From: Aurantiacibacter luteus
GTDB taxonomy: Bacteria > Pseudomonadota > Alphaproteobacteria > Sphingomonadales > Sphingomonadaceae
Assembly (NCBI RefSeq): GCF_001010945.1
Contig: NZ_LBHB01000003.1
Span: 124,001 to 188,000 of the forward strand
Direction: 5' to 3'
Length of the DNA stretch: 64,000 nt
Each line of letters starts with the position of its first letter. Position 1 is the first letter of the stretch. Below are positions 1 to 8,296 of the stretch, one piece after another. The notes beneath the pieces were generated by a model. It was not told the DNA's origin and searched no databases. It saw only the letters and a program-made list of their open reading frames with translations. A program made the position numbers and the translations under genes.

Positions 1-2
1 TG

Positions 3-851
3 GCGCGGCTGTGGTGCGACGCGCTCGCGCCCCACGGGCTGACCGCCGCGCAGATGCTCGTCACCATCGGCGACCTCGAGGATCGTCGCCGCTACCTCAA
101 TGCCGCCGCCACGCTGGCGCGGCTGGTGGAGGCGGGCGCGATCCCCGTGGTCAACGAGAACGATTCGGTCGCCACCGAGGAAATTCGTTTCGGCGACAAC
201 GACCGCCTCGCCGCGCGCGTGGCACAAGCGGCAGGGGCGGAGGCGGTGCTGCTGCTCTCGGACGTCGACGGCCTCTACGACCGCTCGCCGAAGGAGCCGG
301 GCGCGGCGCTGGTCCCGCGCGTGGAAGGCGTCACCCCGGAAATCGTCGCGATGGCGGACGGCGGCTCCTCGTCGGGCCTGGGATCGGGCGGGATGCTCGC
401 CAAGCTGCAGGCAGCGCGTATCGCCGAACGGGCGGGCATCGCGCTCGTCATCGCCAACGGCACGGCCTCCTCGCCCGTCGCCGCCTTGCTTGCGAGCGGC
501 ACTGGCACGCTGTTCGTGCCGCAGGCCGATGCCAGCGCGCGCAAGGCCTGGCTCGGCGGGCGTCTCGCGCCATCGGGCGTCATCACCGTGGACGCTGGCT
601 GCGTCGAGGCGCTGGGCAAGGGCGCGAGCCTGCTGGCACCCGGCATGACCGCTGTGGACGGCGATTTCGCACGCGGCGACCTCGTCGCCATGCATGGGCC
701 GAAGGGCGAACGGCTGGGGCAGGGGCTGGTCGAATATACCGCCGCCGAATGCCGCGCGATCCTGGGCCTGAAGCAGGAGGCGCAGGCGGAGCGCCTCGGC
801 TATGCCCCGCGCGCCGCCGTGATCCACCGCGACCACATGGTGCGCGAATGA
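3..851 (+). CDS. proB: Glutamate 5-kinase, C-terminal part (5' end outside window)
   Basis: ATP-dependent phosphorylation of glutamate, the first step of proline synthesis. The frame is open from base 3, so the N-terminus lies upstream; about 282 residues remain of a family length near 370. The amino-acid-kinase fold is seen in VNENDSVATEEIRFGDND and the LLLSDVDGLYD segment. A C-terminal PUA domain follows from roughly residue 190 of this fragment. The stop overlaps the start of the next gene (ATGA), suggesting translational coupling. An ATG at position 54 lies inside the conserved kinase core and is not the real start. Confidence 0.95.
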   Translation, partial: ARLWCDALAPHGLTAAQMLVTIGDLEDRRRYLNAAATLARLVEAGAIPVVNENDSVATEEIRFGDNDRLAARVAQAAGAEAVLLLSDVDGLYDRSPKEPGAALVPRVEGVTPEIVAMADGGSSSGLGSGGMLAKLQAARIAERAGIALVIANGTASSPVAALLASGTGTLFVPQADASARKAWLGGRLAPSGVITVDAGCVEALGKGASLLAPGMTAVDGDFARGDLVAMHGPKGERLGQGLVEYTAAECRAILGLKQEAQAERLGYAPRAAVIHRDHMVRE

Positions 852-1756
852 GGCTGGCGCTGACAGGTGGCACCGGCTTCGTCGGGCAGGCGGTGCTGGA
901 CGAGGCGGGCCGGCGCGGCTGGCAGGTCACGGCGCTTGCCCGCCGCGACATGGCTCCGCGCGAAGGCGTGGACTGGGTGCGCGGCGACCTTGCCGATCAT
1001 GCCGCGCTCGCCCGGCTCGCCCAAGGTGCCGACGCCGTGCTGCACGTCGCGGGCGTGGTCAGCGCGCCCGACAAGGCGGGCTTTGCAGCGGGCAATGTCG
1101 ATGGCACGCGGGCCGTGGTCGATGCCGCGCGCGATGCCGGTGTTGCCCGTTTCGTCCACGTCTCCTCGCTCGCCGCGCGCGAACCCGGCCTGTCGGACTA
1201 CGGCCACTCCAAGCGCCTCGCTGAAGAGGTGGTGCAGGTCAGCGGGCTCGACTGGACCGTGGTGCGCCCGCCCGCGATTTACGGCCCGCGCGATACGGAG
1301 ATGTTCGAGCTGTTTCGCGCCGCGCGCTGGTGCGTGCTGCCGATGCCGCCCCGAGGCCGCGCTTCCTACATTCATGTCGAGGACCTGGCGCGGCTGCTGC
1401 TCGACCTCGTCCCGGCCCGGGAGGCTGCGAGCGGTCGCATCTTCGAGCCCGACGACGGCCATGCGGGCGGATGGAGCCACCAGGACGTCGGCCATGCCAT
1501 CGGTCGGGCCGTGGGCCGCCGTGTCTGGGCGCCCAGCCTGCCGGGCCGCCTTCTGACCGCTGCCGCGCGCCTCGATCGCAAGCTGCGCGGAGACAAGGCG
1601 AAGCTTACGCCCGACCGCGCCCGCTACATGGCCCACCCAGACTGGACCGCGCGTGCCGAGCGCGCCGTGCCCGGCGACATCTGGCAGCCGCGGATCGGGT
1701 TGGAGGCCGGTCTTGCCGAGACCGCGCGCTGGTATGGCGAGGCCGGCTGGCTGTAA
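848..1756 (+). CDS. NAD(P)-dependent epimerase/dehydratase-like protein (extended SDR)
   Basis: A 302-residue extended short-chain dehydrogenase/reductase. The N-terminal dinucleotide-binding motif TGGTGFVG is at residues 6-13, and a YGHSK active-site Tyr-Lys pair with an upstream Ser-Ser sits near residues 117-121. The substrate is not evident; relatives act on nucleotide sugars, flavonoid-like compounds or NDUFA9-type lipid/quinone ligands. The start ATG overlaps the proB stop by 4 bp, so the two are probably co-transcribed. A longer reading frame running from base 11 through this region is only an out-of-frame extension over proB. Confidence 0.85.
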   Translation: MRLALTGGTGFVGQAVLDEAGRRGWQVTALARRDMAPREGVDWVRGDLADHAALARLAQGADAVLHVAGVVSAPDKAGFAAGNVDGTRAVVDAARDAGVARFVHVSSLAAREPGLSDYGHSKRLAEEVVQVSGLDWTVVRPPAIYGPRDTEMFELFRAARWCVLPMPPRGRASYIHVEDLARLLLDLVPAREAASGRIFEPDDGHAGGWSHQDVGHAIGRAVGRRVWAPSLPGRLLTAAARLDRKLRGDKAKLTPDRARYMAHPDWTARAERAVPGDIWQPRIGLEAGLAETARWYGEAGWL

Positions 1757-1858
1757 TCCTCGCAAATGTAAACGGAAATGGCTTGCCACGGCGGGCGGGT
1801 TTGATACGTTGCGCCGTCTGTCCGGTATGGGAGCCGGACCGTTTATGAGGGGGATTTC

Positions 1859-2311
1859 ATGGCAAAGAGGGCAAAGCCCGTTTCGCGTCGTTCGTTCGTA
1901 GCGCTGGTCACCGGCGCGGCGGCAGCTTCGGTGGTTGCGGTGCCGGCAATGGCGCAGCGCACCGGTCGTACGGACAGCGACGCCAACGACCGGGCCGGCT
2001 ACGGCCACACCGGCGTTTCCGATAGCGACGCGGGCGACCGCGCGGGCGCGGGGCGCACGGGCTACACCGATTCCGATTCGAACGATGCGGCGAACTACGG
2101 TCGCGGCGGCGGTCGTCGCAGCAGCGGCAGCGGCGTGACCGATTCCGACAGCGGCAGCAACCGCGACTGCGCGGGTCAGGGTCGCGGCAGCGGTTCGGGC
2201 TATTCGGATTCCGATTCGGGCGATCGCGGCGGTTACGGCCGCAGCGGCATCACCGATGCCGACAGCGCGGACCAGGCCGGTCGCGGGCGCGGCCGGGGCA
2301 CCTGCTCCTAG
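1859..2311 (+). CDS. Tat-exported protein with six Asp/Ser/Gly-rich repeats
   Basis: No recognised function. The first 33 residues are a twin-arginine signal peptide: a SRRSFVAL motif at residues 9-16, a hydrophobic stretch and an AMAQ cleavage site. The mature part is about 117 residues built from six units of roughly 16-25 residues. Each unit carries a T/S-D-S/A-D-x-x-D core followed by a glycine/arginine-rich tail such as RAGYGR. Only two cysteines occur, both in the second half. The acidic cores could bind divalent metal, but this is inference; they do not match an EF-hand or a clean thrombospondin type 3 repeat. The RBS AGGGGG lies 6-11 bases before the ATG. Confidence 0.75.
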   Translation: MAKRAKPVSRRSFVALVTGAAAASVVAVPAMAQRTGRTDSDANDRAGYGHTGVSDSDAGDRAGAGRTGYTDSDSNDAANYGRGGGRRSSGSGVTDSDSGSNRDCAGQGRGSGSGYSDSDSGDRGGYGRSGITDADSADQAGRGRGRGTCS

Positions 2312-2405
2312 TCACTGGCCGTCAGGGCCTGCATTTCTGGCGTGAGGTCGGCGACAGTCGGCCTCCGCCTTCGTGTATCCGCCGTTCCGGAGCGCAGTCG
2401 AAGAG

Positions 2406-3629
2406 ATGACCGTCACCACCACCGCCAAGGGCAGCGCGAGCGACGTGCTCGATATGCTCATCGCCCCGCTTTCGCGCGCGGAGTTCTTTGCCGATGTCTA
2501 TGAGCGGCGCGTGCACCGCGCCAGCCGTAGCAGCCGGGCGGTCGACGACCTGCTCAGCATGGATCGCATCGACGAGGTTATCTCCGACAGCGAACTGCCG
2601 CCCGCGGCGATCAGCATGGCCAAGTCGGGCGAGAGCATCCCGGCCTCCGACTTCACCTTCGACAACGGCGTGGTCGATCGCGGCGCGGTGCTCGACAACT
2701 TTCGCGACGGGGCGACCATCATCCTGCCGCAGCTGCATTTCGCCGACGGCAAGCTTTACCAGTTCTGCCTCGCGCTCGAACGCGAATTCGGCGCGCGGGT
2801 GCAGACCAACATCTACCTCACCCCGCCCGGCTCCACCGGCTTCGGCATCCACTACGACGACCACGACGTGTTCGTCATCCAGGTCTCGGGCGCGAAGCAG
2901 TGGGAGATCTACGGCGACCGCGAGGGCCTGCCCTACAAGGGCGAGGGGTTCCGCAAGGGTCACGACGACACCGGCGAACTGCGCGACAGTTTCGTGCTGA
3001 ACGCCGGCGAATGCCTCTACGTGCCGCGTGGCACCGCCCACCGCGCGCCCAACCACGGCGACGAGCCGAGCCTGCACATCACCGTCGGCATCCTCGTGCA
3101 AACCTGGGCCGAATTCATGCTGGAAGCCGTGGCCGAGGCCAGCCTGCGCATCCCGGACCTGCGCCATTCGCTGCCGCGCTCGCTGTTCTTCGGCGCGGAG
3201 CCAGGCGAACCCACCGATGCCGACAACGAGGCGACCTTTCGCGCGCTGATCCGCCAGATCGCCGAGACCGCGAACTTCGATGCCACCCGCGCGGCCTTTT
3301 CCGGCAACTTCGCGCGCGCCCAAGGCACCCGCACGCGCGGCGCGCTGCTGGCGCTGGCCAAGGGCATCGCGCCGGGCGACCGGTTCCGCGTGCGCGAGCA
3401 CATCCTCTACAGCTTCGTGACCTCTCCGGCCGAGAATGGGGAGGGCGAGGAGCACGCCGTTGTGGTCGCCGGGTCGAGCGTGCCGATGAGCGCCGATCTC
3501 GCCGGGCAGCTTCAGGCCCGCATTGCCGAGGGCTCGGTGGGGCTGGAGGACTTTTCCGTGGCCGACCAGGAGGAGCTGTCGGACATCGTCGGCACGCTGG
3601 TCGCCTACGGCCTGCTGGAACCCGCGTGA
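2406..3629 (+). CDS. JmjC/cupin-like oxygenase family protein
   Basis: A 407-residue protein of the JmjC/cupin_4 group, whose members include 2-oxoglutarate/Fe(II) oxygenases acting on ribosomal proteins. The likely iron triad is His149 and Asp151 in the GIHYDDHDVF motif plus His212 in VPRGTAHRA, as expected for the double-stranded beta-helix fold. The C-terminal third resembles the winged-helix extension of ribosomal oxygenases, but this is weaker. The chosen ATG starts MTVTTT; an upstream in-frame ATG at 2373 would add 11 residues. The substrate cannot be read from sequence. Confidence 0.75.
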   Translation: MTVTTTAKGSASDVLDMLIAPLSRAEFFADVYERRVHRASRSSRAVDDLLSMDRIDEVISDSELPPAAISMAKSGESIPASDFTFDNGVVDRGAVLDNFRDGATIILPQLHFADGKLYQFCLALEREFGARVQTNIYLTPPGSTGFGIHYDDHDVFVIQVSGAKQWEIYGDREGLPYKGEGFRKGHDDTGELRDSFVLNAGECLYVPRGTAHRAPNHGDEPSLHITVGILVQTWAEFMLEAVAEASLRIPDLRHSLPRSLFFGAEPGEPTDADNEATFRALIRQIAETANFDATRAAFSGNFARAQGTRTRGALLALAKGIAPGDRFRVREHILYSFVTSPAENGEGEEHAVVVAGSSVPMSADLAGQLQARIAEGSVGLEDFSVADQEELSDIVGTLVAYGLLEPA

Positions 3630-3673
3630 CGCGAATTTGCGCAGCGTGCGGGGCTTGAGCTAGACCCGTCGCC

Positions 3674-4324
3674 ATGGACTTCATGAAGATCATCCAGTCG
3701 CTGGAGCAGTTGCTCTACGAACTGATGGTCTGGCTGGTGTTCTACCCGCTCACGCTATTCAAGGCGACGTTCCATCCGCTGCGGCTGATGGACTATGCCG
3801 ATGACGAGCTTGGCGATGCCGATGCGGACCGTTATTCGGATACGCTCAGCCCGCCGATCTTTCTCGCGATCACGCTCGGCCTCGTGCATTTCGTCGAGAT
3901 GGCGGGCGGCTGGAACCTCGAGACAGACGGGCTGCTGGCCGACGACACCAACCTCATTGCCTTCCGCCTGGTGGCCTTTGCGCTGTTTCCGCTGATGCTC
4001 TCGCTGCGGCTCTTGCGTCGCAAGCGCATCGCGCTCGATCGCAAGAGCTTGCGTTTGCCGTTCTACTCCCAGTGTTTCGTCGCCGCGCCCTTCGCCCTGG
4101 GCATCGACGTGGCGACGGTGCTGAGTGCAGGCGGGGCCGACGTCGGCGTGGCGCTTGGCGTAGCCGGGGCGTCCATCCTCTGGTATCTCGGAGTGCAGAC
4201 GATGTGGTTCCGCCAGAACCTGTCGCAGGGCTGGGTATGGGCGCTGGGGAACGCGCTGCGCGGCTTTCTGGAGGCGACCTTCATCTGCTTCCTTATGGCG
4301 ATGGCGGTTGAAGTGATGCGCTAG
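3674..4324 (+). CDS. Multi-pass inner-membrane protein, unknown function
   Basis: A 216-residue protein with about five hydrophobic segments (near residues 15-30, 62-78, 95-112, 130-155 and 160-215) and an N-terminal amphipathic stretch. The middle loop is acidic (YADDELGDADADRYSD). The topology is reminiscent of Yip1-type or other permease-like membrane proteins, but no diagnostic motif was recognised. It is convergent with cysH, whose stop codon overlaps its last bases, so it is not part of that operon. Confidence 0.6.
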   Translation: MDFMKIIQSLEQLLYELMVWLVFYPLTLFKATFHPLRLMDYADDELGDADADRYSDTLSPPIFLAITLGLVHFVEMAGGWNLETDGLLADDTNLIAFRLVAFALFPLMLSLRLLRRKRIALDRKSLRLPFYSQCFVAAPFALGIDVATVLSAGGADVGVALGVAGASILWYLGVQTMWFRQNLSQGWVWALGNALRGFLEATFICFLMAMAVEVMR

Positions 4325-5070
4325 AGGAACGGCTCCACGCCCGGCTGGTGGATGCCGCACTCGGTCTTGTCCCAGCCCCGCCAGCGGCCCGCGCGCGGGT
4401 CTTCGCCGGGAGCGACCGGGCTGGTGCAGGGCGCGCAGCCGACGGAGAGATAGCCTTGCGCCTCGAGCGGGTGGCGCGGCAGGTCGCGCTCGGCGAAATA
4501 GGCTTCGAGATCGGCCTTTACCCAGTCGCCGAGCGGGTTCAGCTTCAGCCGGCCGTCCTCGACCTCGAAGCGCGGAATGTTCTGCCGGGTGCTGGACTGG
4601 AAGGCCTTGCGACCGGAAATCCAGCTGTCGAGACCGGCCTTGGCGCGGGCCAGCGGCTCCACCTTGCGGATTTCGCAGCAGCCGTCGGGATCGTAGGACC
4701 ACCTGAGGCCGCTCTCGTCGCGCTCCGCCAGACGCGCCGCATCGGGTTGCACGACCGAGGCATTCTCGATGCCCAGCTGCTCGATCAGCGTTTCGCGATA
4801 GGCGAGGGTTTCCGGAAACATCTTCAGCGTATCCACGAAGACCACCGGCACGCTCGCGTCGGCGCGGGCGACGAGATCGAGCAGCACGGCGCTCTCGGTC
4901 CCGAAGCTGGAAACCACGGCGACGCGGCCGAGGATGTCCTCGGCGAAAAGCTGGCGCAGCATGTCGAGCGTATCGACCCCGGCGAAGCGGGCGTTGAGGG
5001 CGTCGGCGTCCGCCTGCATGAAGGCGGGCGCGGTGTCGATGCGGTCGATGCGGCGGGCGGCTTCACCCAT
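4321..5070 (-). CDS. cysH: Phosphoadenylyl-/adenylyl-sulfate reductase
   Basis: Reduces PAPS or APS to sulfite in assimilatory sulfate reduction. The 249-residue protein has the SSFGTESAVLLDL nucleotide-binding segment near residue 55. The cysteine set of the [4Fe-4S] form is complete: Cys131-Cys132 (DGCCEIRK) and Cys212-x-x-Cys215 (CAPC), followed by the C-terminal ECGIH motif with the catalytic cysteine. Having all four cluster cysteines favours an APS-using or dual-specificity enzyme. The start overlaps the end of the DUF934 gene by 8 bp, and it is the last gene of the sulfur operon. Confidence 0.93.
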   Translation of the reverse strand: MGEAARRIDRIDTAPAFMQADADALNARFAGVDTLDMLRQLFAEDILGRVAVVSSFGTESAVLLDLVARADASVPVVFVDTLKMFPETLAYRETLIEQLGIENASVVQPDAARLAERDESGLRWSYDPDGCCEIRKVEPLARAKAGLDSWISGRKAFQSSTRQNIPRFEVEDGRLKLNPLGDWVKADLEAYFAERDLPRHPLEAQGYLSVGCAPCTSPVAPGEDPRAGRWRGWDKTECGIHQPGVEPFL

Positions 5071-5527
5071 GACGAAGATTCCAGATGGGCACGCGCTCGT
5101 CGGCGGCGCTCTGGTAGACCTCGGGCCAGCGGGCAAAGGCGGCCTCGACGTCGGCAGGGTCGAGCGGGCGCTCTGGGGCGAAGCTGTCGAAGCCGCAGCG
5201 GCGCATGAAGGCGATCTGGTCGACCAGCACATCGCCCACGGCGCGCAGTTCGCCGGTGTAGCCGTGCTCGCGCAGCAGGCGGGCAGCGGAATAACCGCGT
5301 CCGTCGCCGAATACGGGGAAGTTGACCTCGACAAGACGCACGCGCGCGAGATGCGGCAGCAGCGCGCGGGCATCGTCACCCGGCTCGACCCGTACGGCCT
5401 CGGCAGCGGGCTGCTCGAGAAAGGCATCGACGGTCACCTGCGCGACGCCGGCGGGTTCGTCGTCGCGGAAGCGGAACTGGACGTCGTCGCGTCCCGAGCC
5501 GATTTCGGTTGCGGGGGCATCAGCCAT
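5063..5527 (-). CDS. DUF934 domain protein of the sulfite-reductase operon
   Basis: A 154-residue DUF934 protein; this family is habitually encoded between sulfite reductase and cysH in alphaproteobacteria and is thought to serve sulfite/nitrite reduction, although its biochemical role is unknown. The conserved core runs from about residue 45 (VEPGDDARALLPHL) to the DQIAFMRRCGFDSF segment. Both ends overlap neighbours by 8 bp, so translation is almost certainly coupled to sulfite reductase and cysH. Confidence 0.85.
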   Translation of the reverse strand: MADAPATEIGSGRDDVQFRFRDDEPAGVAQVTVDAFLEQPAAEAVRVEPGDDARALLPHLARVRLVEVNFPVFGDGRGYSAARLLREHGYTGELRAVGDVLVDQIAFMRRCGFDSFAPERPLDPADVEAAFARWPEVYQSAADERVPIWNLRHG

Positions 5528-7154
5528 AAAGCGCCTCCTTGAAGCTATCCATGCCGATGCGGCGATAGGTATCGAGGAAGCGTTCCCCGTCTCGGCGCTG
5601 GGCGAGATAGGTGTCGGCGACCTTTTCGACCGCGTCGACGATGCCCGCCTCGTCGAAGCCGGGGCCGGTGATCTTGGCGAGGCTCACGTCCTCAGCCTCG
5701 CTGCCGCCGAGCAGGAGCTGGTAGTTTTCCGTCCCCTTCTTGTCCACGCCGAGGATGCCGATGTGGCCCGCGTGATGGTGCCCGCAGGCGTTGATGCAGC
5801 CGGAAATTTTCAGCTTCAGCTCGCCCAGCGCATCGCCCTTGCCGCTGGCGGCGAAACGTTCGGAAATCTTCTGCGCGACGGGGATGGAGCGGGCGTTGGC
5901 GAGCGAGCAGTAGTCGAGCCCGGGGCAGGCGATGATGTCGCCCACCTGGTCGAGATTGGGCGTTCCGAGCCCCGCTTCGTCCAGCCGCGACCACAGCTCG
6001 TGCAGGCGGCCGATCTCGACGTGCGCCAGGACGATGTTCTGCGTGTGGGTGACGCGCAGCTCGTCGAAGCTGTATTCCCGCGCCAAGTCGGCCATGAGGT
6101 GCATTTGCGCGGCGCTGGCATCGCCGGGAATGCCGCCGACGGGCTTCAGGCTGATCACCGCGGCGACATAGCCCGGTGCCTTGTGGGCCACGCAGTTGCG
6201 GTCGATCCACAGCGCGAAGTCGGGGTCCGAGCGGTCGGCGCGCTCGGGCAGGCCGGTGGCGAAAGCGGGAGGCTCGAAGAAGGTGCGCAGGCGCTCCAGC
6301 TCGGCCAGCGGCGGCTCGACGCCGACCTCCAACAGGTGCGCGAATTCCTCCTCCACCTGCCGCCGGTATTCGTCCGCGCCCAGTTCGTGGACGAGGATCT
6401 TGATGCGCGCCTTGTACTTGTTGTCGCGGCGGCCGTGGCGGTTGTAGACCCGAAGACACGCCTCGGCATAGGTTACGAATTGGTCCAGCGGCACGAAGTC
6501 GCGGATCAGCGGTGCGATCATGGGCGTGCGGCCCATGCCGCCGCCGACATAGAAGGCCGCGCCCAGCTCGCCCGCATCGCTGCGCACGATACGGATGCCG
6601 ATGTCGTGCAGGCGCATGGCCGCGCGGTCCTTTTCGCTCGCGATGACGGCGATCTTGAACTTGCGCGGCAGCATCGAGAATTCCGGATGGAAGCTCGACC
6701 ACTGGCGCAGCAGCTCGGCATAGGGGCGCGGGTCCACGACCTCGTCGCCCGCTGCGCCGGCAAAGTGATCCGAACTGATGTTGCGGATGCAGTTGCCGCT
6801 GGTCTGGATGGCGTGCATCTCGACCTTGGCGAGGTCCGCCAAGAGGTCCGCCGCCTCCTCCAGCTTGATCCAGTTGTACTGGATGTTCTGCCGCGTGGTG
6901 AAGTGGCCGTAGCCCTTGTCGTAACGGTCCGCGATGTCGGCCAGCGCGTGCATCTGTCGGCTGTCGAGCGTCCCGTAGGGGATGGCGACGCGCAGCATGT
7001 AGGCGTGGAGCTGGAGATACAGCCCGTTCATCAGCCGCAGCGGCTTGAACTGGTCCTCGGTCAGCTTGCCGGACAGGCGGCGGGCGCACTGGTCGCGAAA
7101 TTCCTCGACGCGCGCGTCCACCATGGCCTGGTCGTATTGGTCGTACTTGTACAT
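5520..7154 (-). CDS. cysI: Nitrite/sulfite reductase, siroheme and [4Fe-4S] hemoprotein
   Basis: A 544-residue siroheme reductase that takes six electrons to turn sulfite into sulfide; placement with cobA and cysH favours sulfite over nitrite. The siroheme/cluster ligands are visible as CPGLDYC and the GCINAC motif further on, with the substrate-site TSGNCIRNISSDHFAG segment near residue 125. Both ferredoxin-like halves are present. The ATG at 7154 shares one base with the DUF2849 stop (TGATG). A longer frame to 7535 only overlaps upstream genes. Confidence 0.93.
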   Translation of the reverse strand: MYKYDQYDQAMVDARVEEFRDQCARRLSGKLTEDQFKPLRLMNGLYLQLHAYMLRVAIPYGTLDSRQMHALADIADRYDKGYGHFTTRQNIQYNWIKLEEAADLLADLAKVEMHAIQTSGNCIRNISSDHFAGAAGDEVVDPRPYAELLRQWSSFHPEFSMLPRKFKIAVIASEKDRAAMRLHDIGIRIVRSDAGELGAAFYVGGGMGRTPMIAPLIRDFVPLDQFVTYAEACLRVYNRHGRRDNKYKARIKILVHELGADEYRRQVEEEFAHLLEVGVEPPLAELERLRTFFEPPAFATGLPERADRSDPDFALWIDRNCVAHKAPGYVAAVISLKPVGGIPGDASAAQMHLMADLAREYSFDELRVTHTQNIVLAHVEIGRLHELWSRLDEAGLGTPNLDQVGDIIACPGLDYCSLANARSIPVAQKISERFAASGKGDALGELKLKISGCINACGHHHAGHIGILGVDKKGTENYQLLLGGSEAEDVSLAKITGPGFDEAGIVDAVEKVADTYLAQRRDGERFLDTYRRIGMDSFKEALYG

Positions 7155-7450
7155 CAGATCACCCAGTCCCAACCTTGCTGCTGTGCCGCCTTCACCGCCA
7201 GATCGGGCCGCACCGTGGGGCCGAGGGCGCGGACGCGGTCCTTGATGTGCGCGGGGCGCGGGCCGGTCGGCGTTGCTTCCGCGTCGATGGCGTAGGCGGC
7301 GTTGACGCGGCGCGCGGCTTCCTCGCGCGCGAGAATGTCGGTCGCCTCCTCGCCCGCGTCGACGGCGTCGCCGATGTGGGTGGACCAGGCCTGGCCATCC
7401 CACCACACGACGGCGCCGGATTTGAGGTCGTTTCCGGTGAGGAGCTTCAT
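7154..7450 (-). CDS. DUF2849 protein of the cys operon
   Basis: A 98-residue DUF2849 protein. Members are small, contain an LTGNDLKSG-type start and a GQAWS segment, and sit directly upstream of sulfite/nitrite reductase in many alphaproteobacteria. No catalytic residues are evident and the role is unknown. The gene overlaps cobA by 4 bp (ATGA) and sulfite reductase by 1 bp, so it lies inside a compact translationally coupled operon. Confidence 0.85.
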   Translation of the reverse strand: MKLLTGNDLKSGAVVWWDGQAWSTHIGDAVDAGEEATDILAREEAARRVNAAYAIDAEATPTGPRPAHIKDRVRALGPTVRPDLAVKAAQQQGWDWVI

Positions 7451-8202
7451 CGCGCGGCCTCCAGCGCGAGGGCGGCGAGCGCGGTATCCTCGCGCGCGGT
7501 GACCTCGCCGATGACGATGAGGGCGGGGCTGACAACGGCGTAGGTCTCGACCATGTCGGGCAGCGCGGCCAGCGGCCCGCGCAGCACGCGCATCTCCGGG
7601 CGGCAGGCGTTCTCGACCACGGCGAGCGGCATGTCGGGGGCGAGGCCGTCGGCCATCAGCTTCTCCGCGATCTGCGCGGCGGTCTTCACGCCCATGTAAA
7701 TGACGAGCGTGCGGCCCTTGCCGGCAAGCCCCGTCCAGTCCTGGTCGGAGAGGCCCTTGCACTGACCGGCGACGAGGGTGAGAATGCTCGATGCCTCGCG
7801 ATGGGTGAGGGCGATGCCCGCCGCCGCGGCCGCGCCGGTGGCGGCGCTGATGCCGGGGGTTACCTCGCACGGCACGCCTGCCGCACGCGCTGCTTCCAGC
7901 TCTTCCCCGCCGCGCCCGAAGACGAAGGGATCGCCGCCCTTCAGCCGCACGACGTCACGCCCGGCCAGCGCCTCGGTGACCAGCAGGGCGTTGATGTCCT
8001 CCTGCGCCATGGTGTGGTGCGCGCGGCGTTTGGCCACCGAGACCAGCCGGGCATCGGGCGCGGCCAGCGCGAGTATCGCCGGATCGACGAGCCCGTCGTG
8101 GACGATGGTGCGGGCCTGCGCGATCAGCCGCGCGGCGCGCAGGGTCAGAAGATCGGGATCGCCCGGCCCCGCGCCGACGAGGTGGATTGTGCCATGTTGC
8201 AT
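7447..8202 (-). CDS. cobA: Uroporphyrinogen-III C-methyltransferase
   Basis: SAM-dependent methylation of uroporphyrinogen III to precorrin-2, the route to siroheme needed by the reductase encoded two genes downstream. The 251-residue protein shows the family signatures VGAGPGDPDLLTLRA at the N-terminus, RLKGGDPFVFGRGGEE near residue 85, and PGISAATGAAAAAGI. It is the stand-alone methyltransferase, without the CysG ferrochelatase/dehydrogenase half. ATG at 8202 gives the usual start; an in-frame ATG at 8229 would add nine residues, and neither has a strong Shine-Dalgarno sequence. Confidence 0.92.
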   Translation of the reverse strand: MQHGTIHLVGAGPGDPDLLTLRAARLIAQARTIVHDGLVDPAILALAAPDARLVSVAKRRAHHTMAQEDINALLVTEALAGRDVVRLKGGDPFVFGRGGEELEAARAAGVPCEVTPGISAATGAAAAAGIALTHREASSILTLVAGQCKGLSDQDWTGLAGKGRTLVIYMGVKTAAQIAEKLMADGLAPDMPLAVVENACRPEMRVLRGPLAALPDMVETYAVVSPALIVIGEVTAREDTALAALALEAAR

Positions 8203-8296
8203 GGATGGCGAGATGGACCGCAGCCCCATTGCTCGCCAGCGAGAATGGCTAGGGCCGGGCCTAGGCCAGCTTTAGCGGGATTCGTCGCGACCCCTA

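Noticed and set aside
11-847. Long plus-strand extension of the epimerase frame
   Set aside because: Out-of-frame reading of proB; the epimerase fold begins exactly at ATG 848.
5322-7295. 657-codon open frame on the plus strand
   Set aside because: Antisense to sulfite reductase, whose cluster motifs are unmistakable; the plus-strand product has no recognisable motif.
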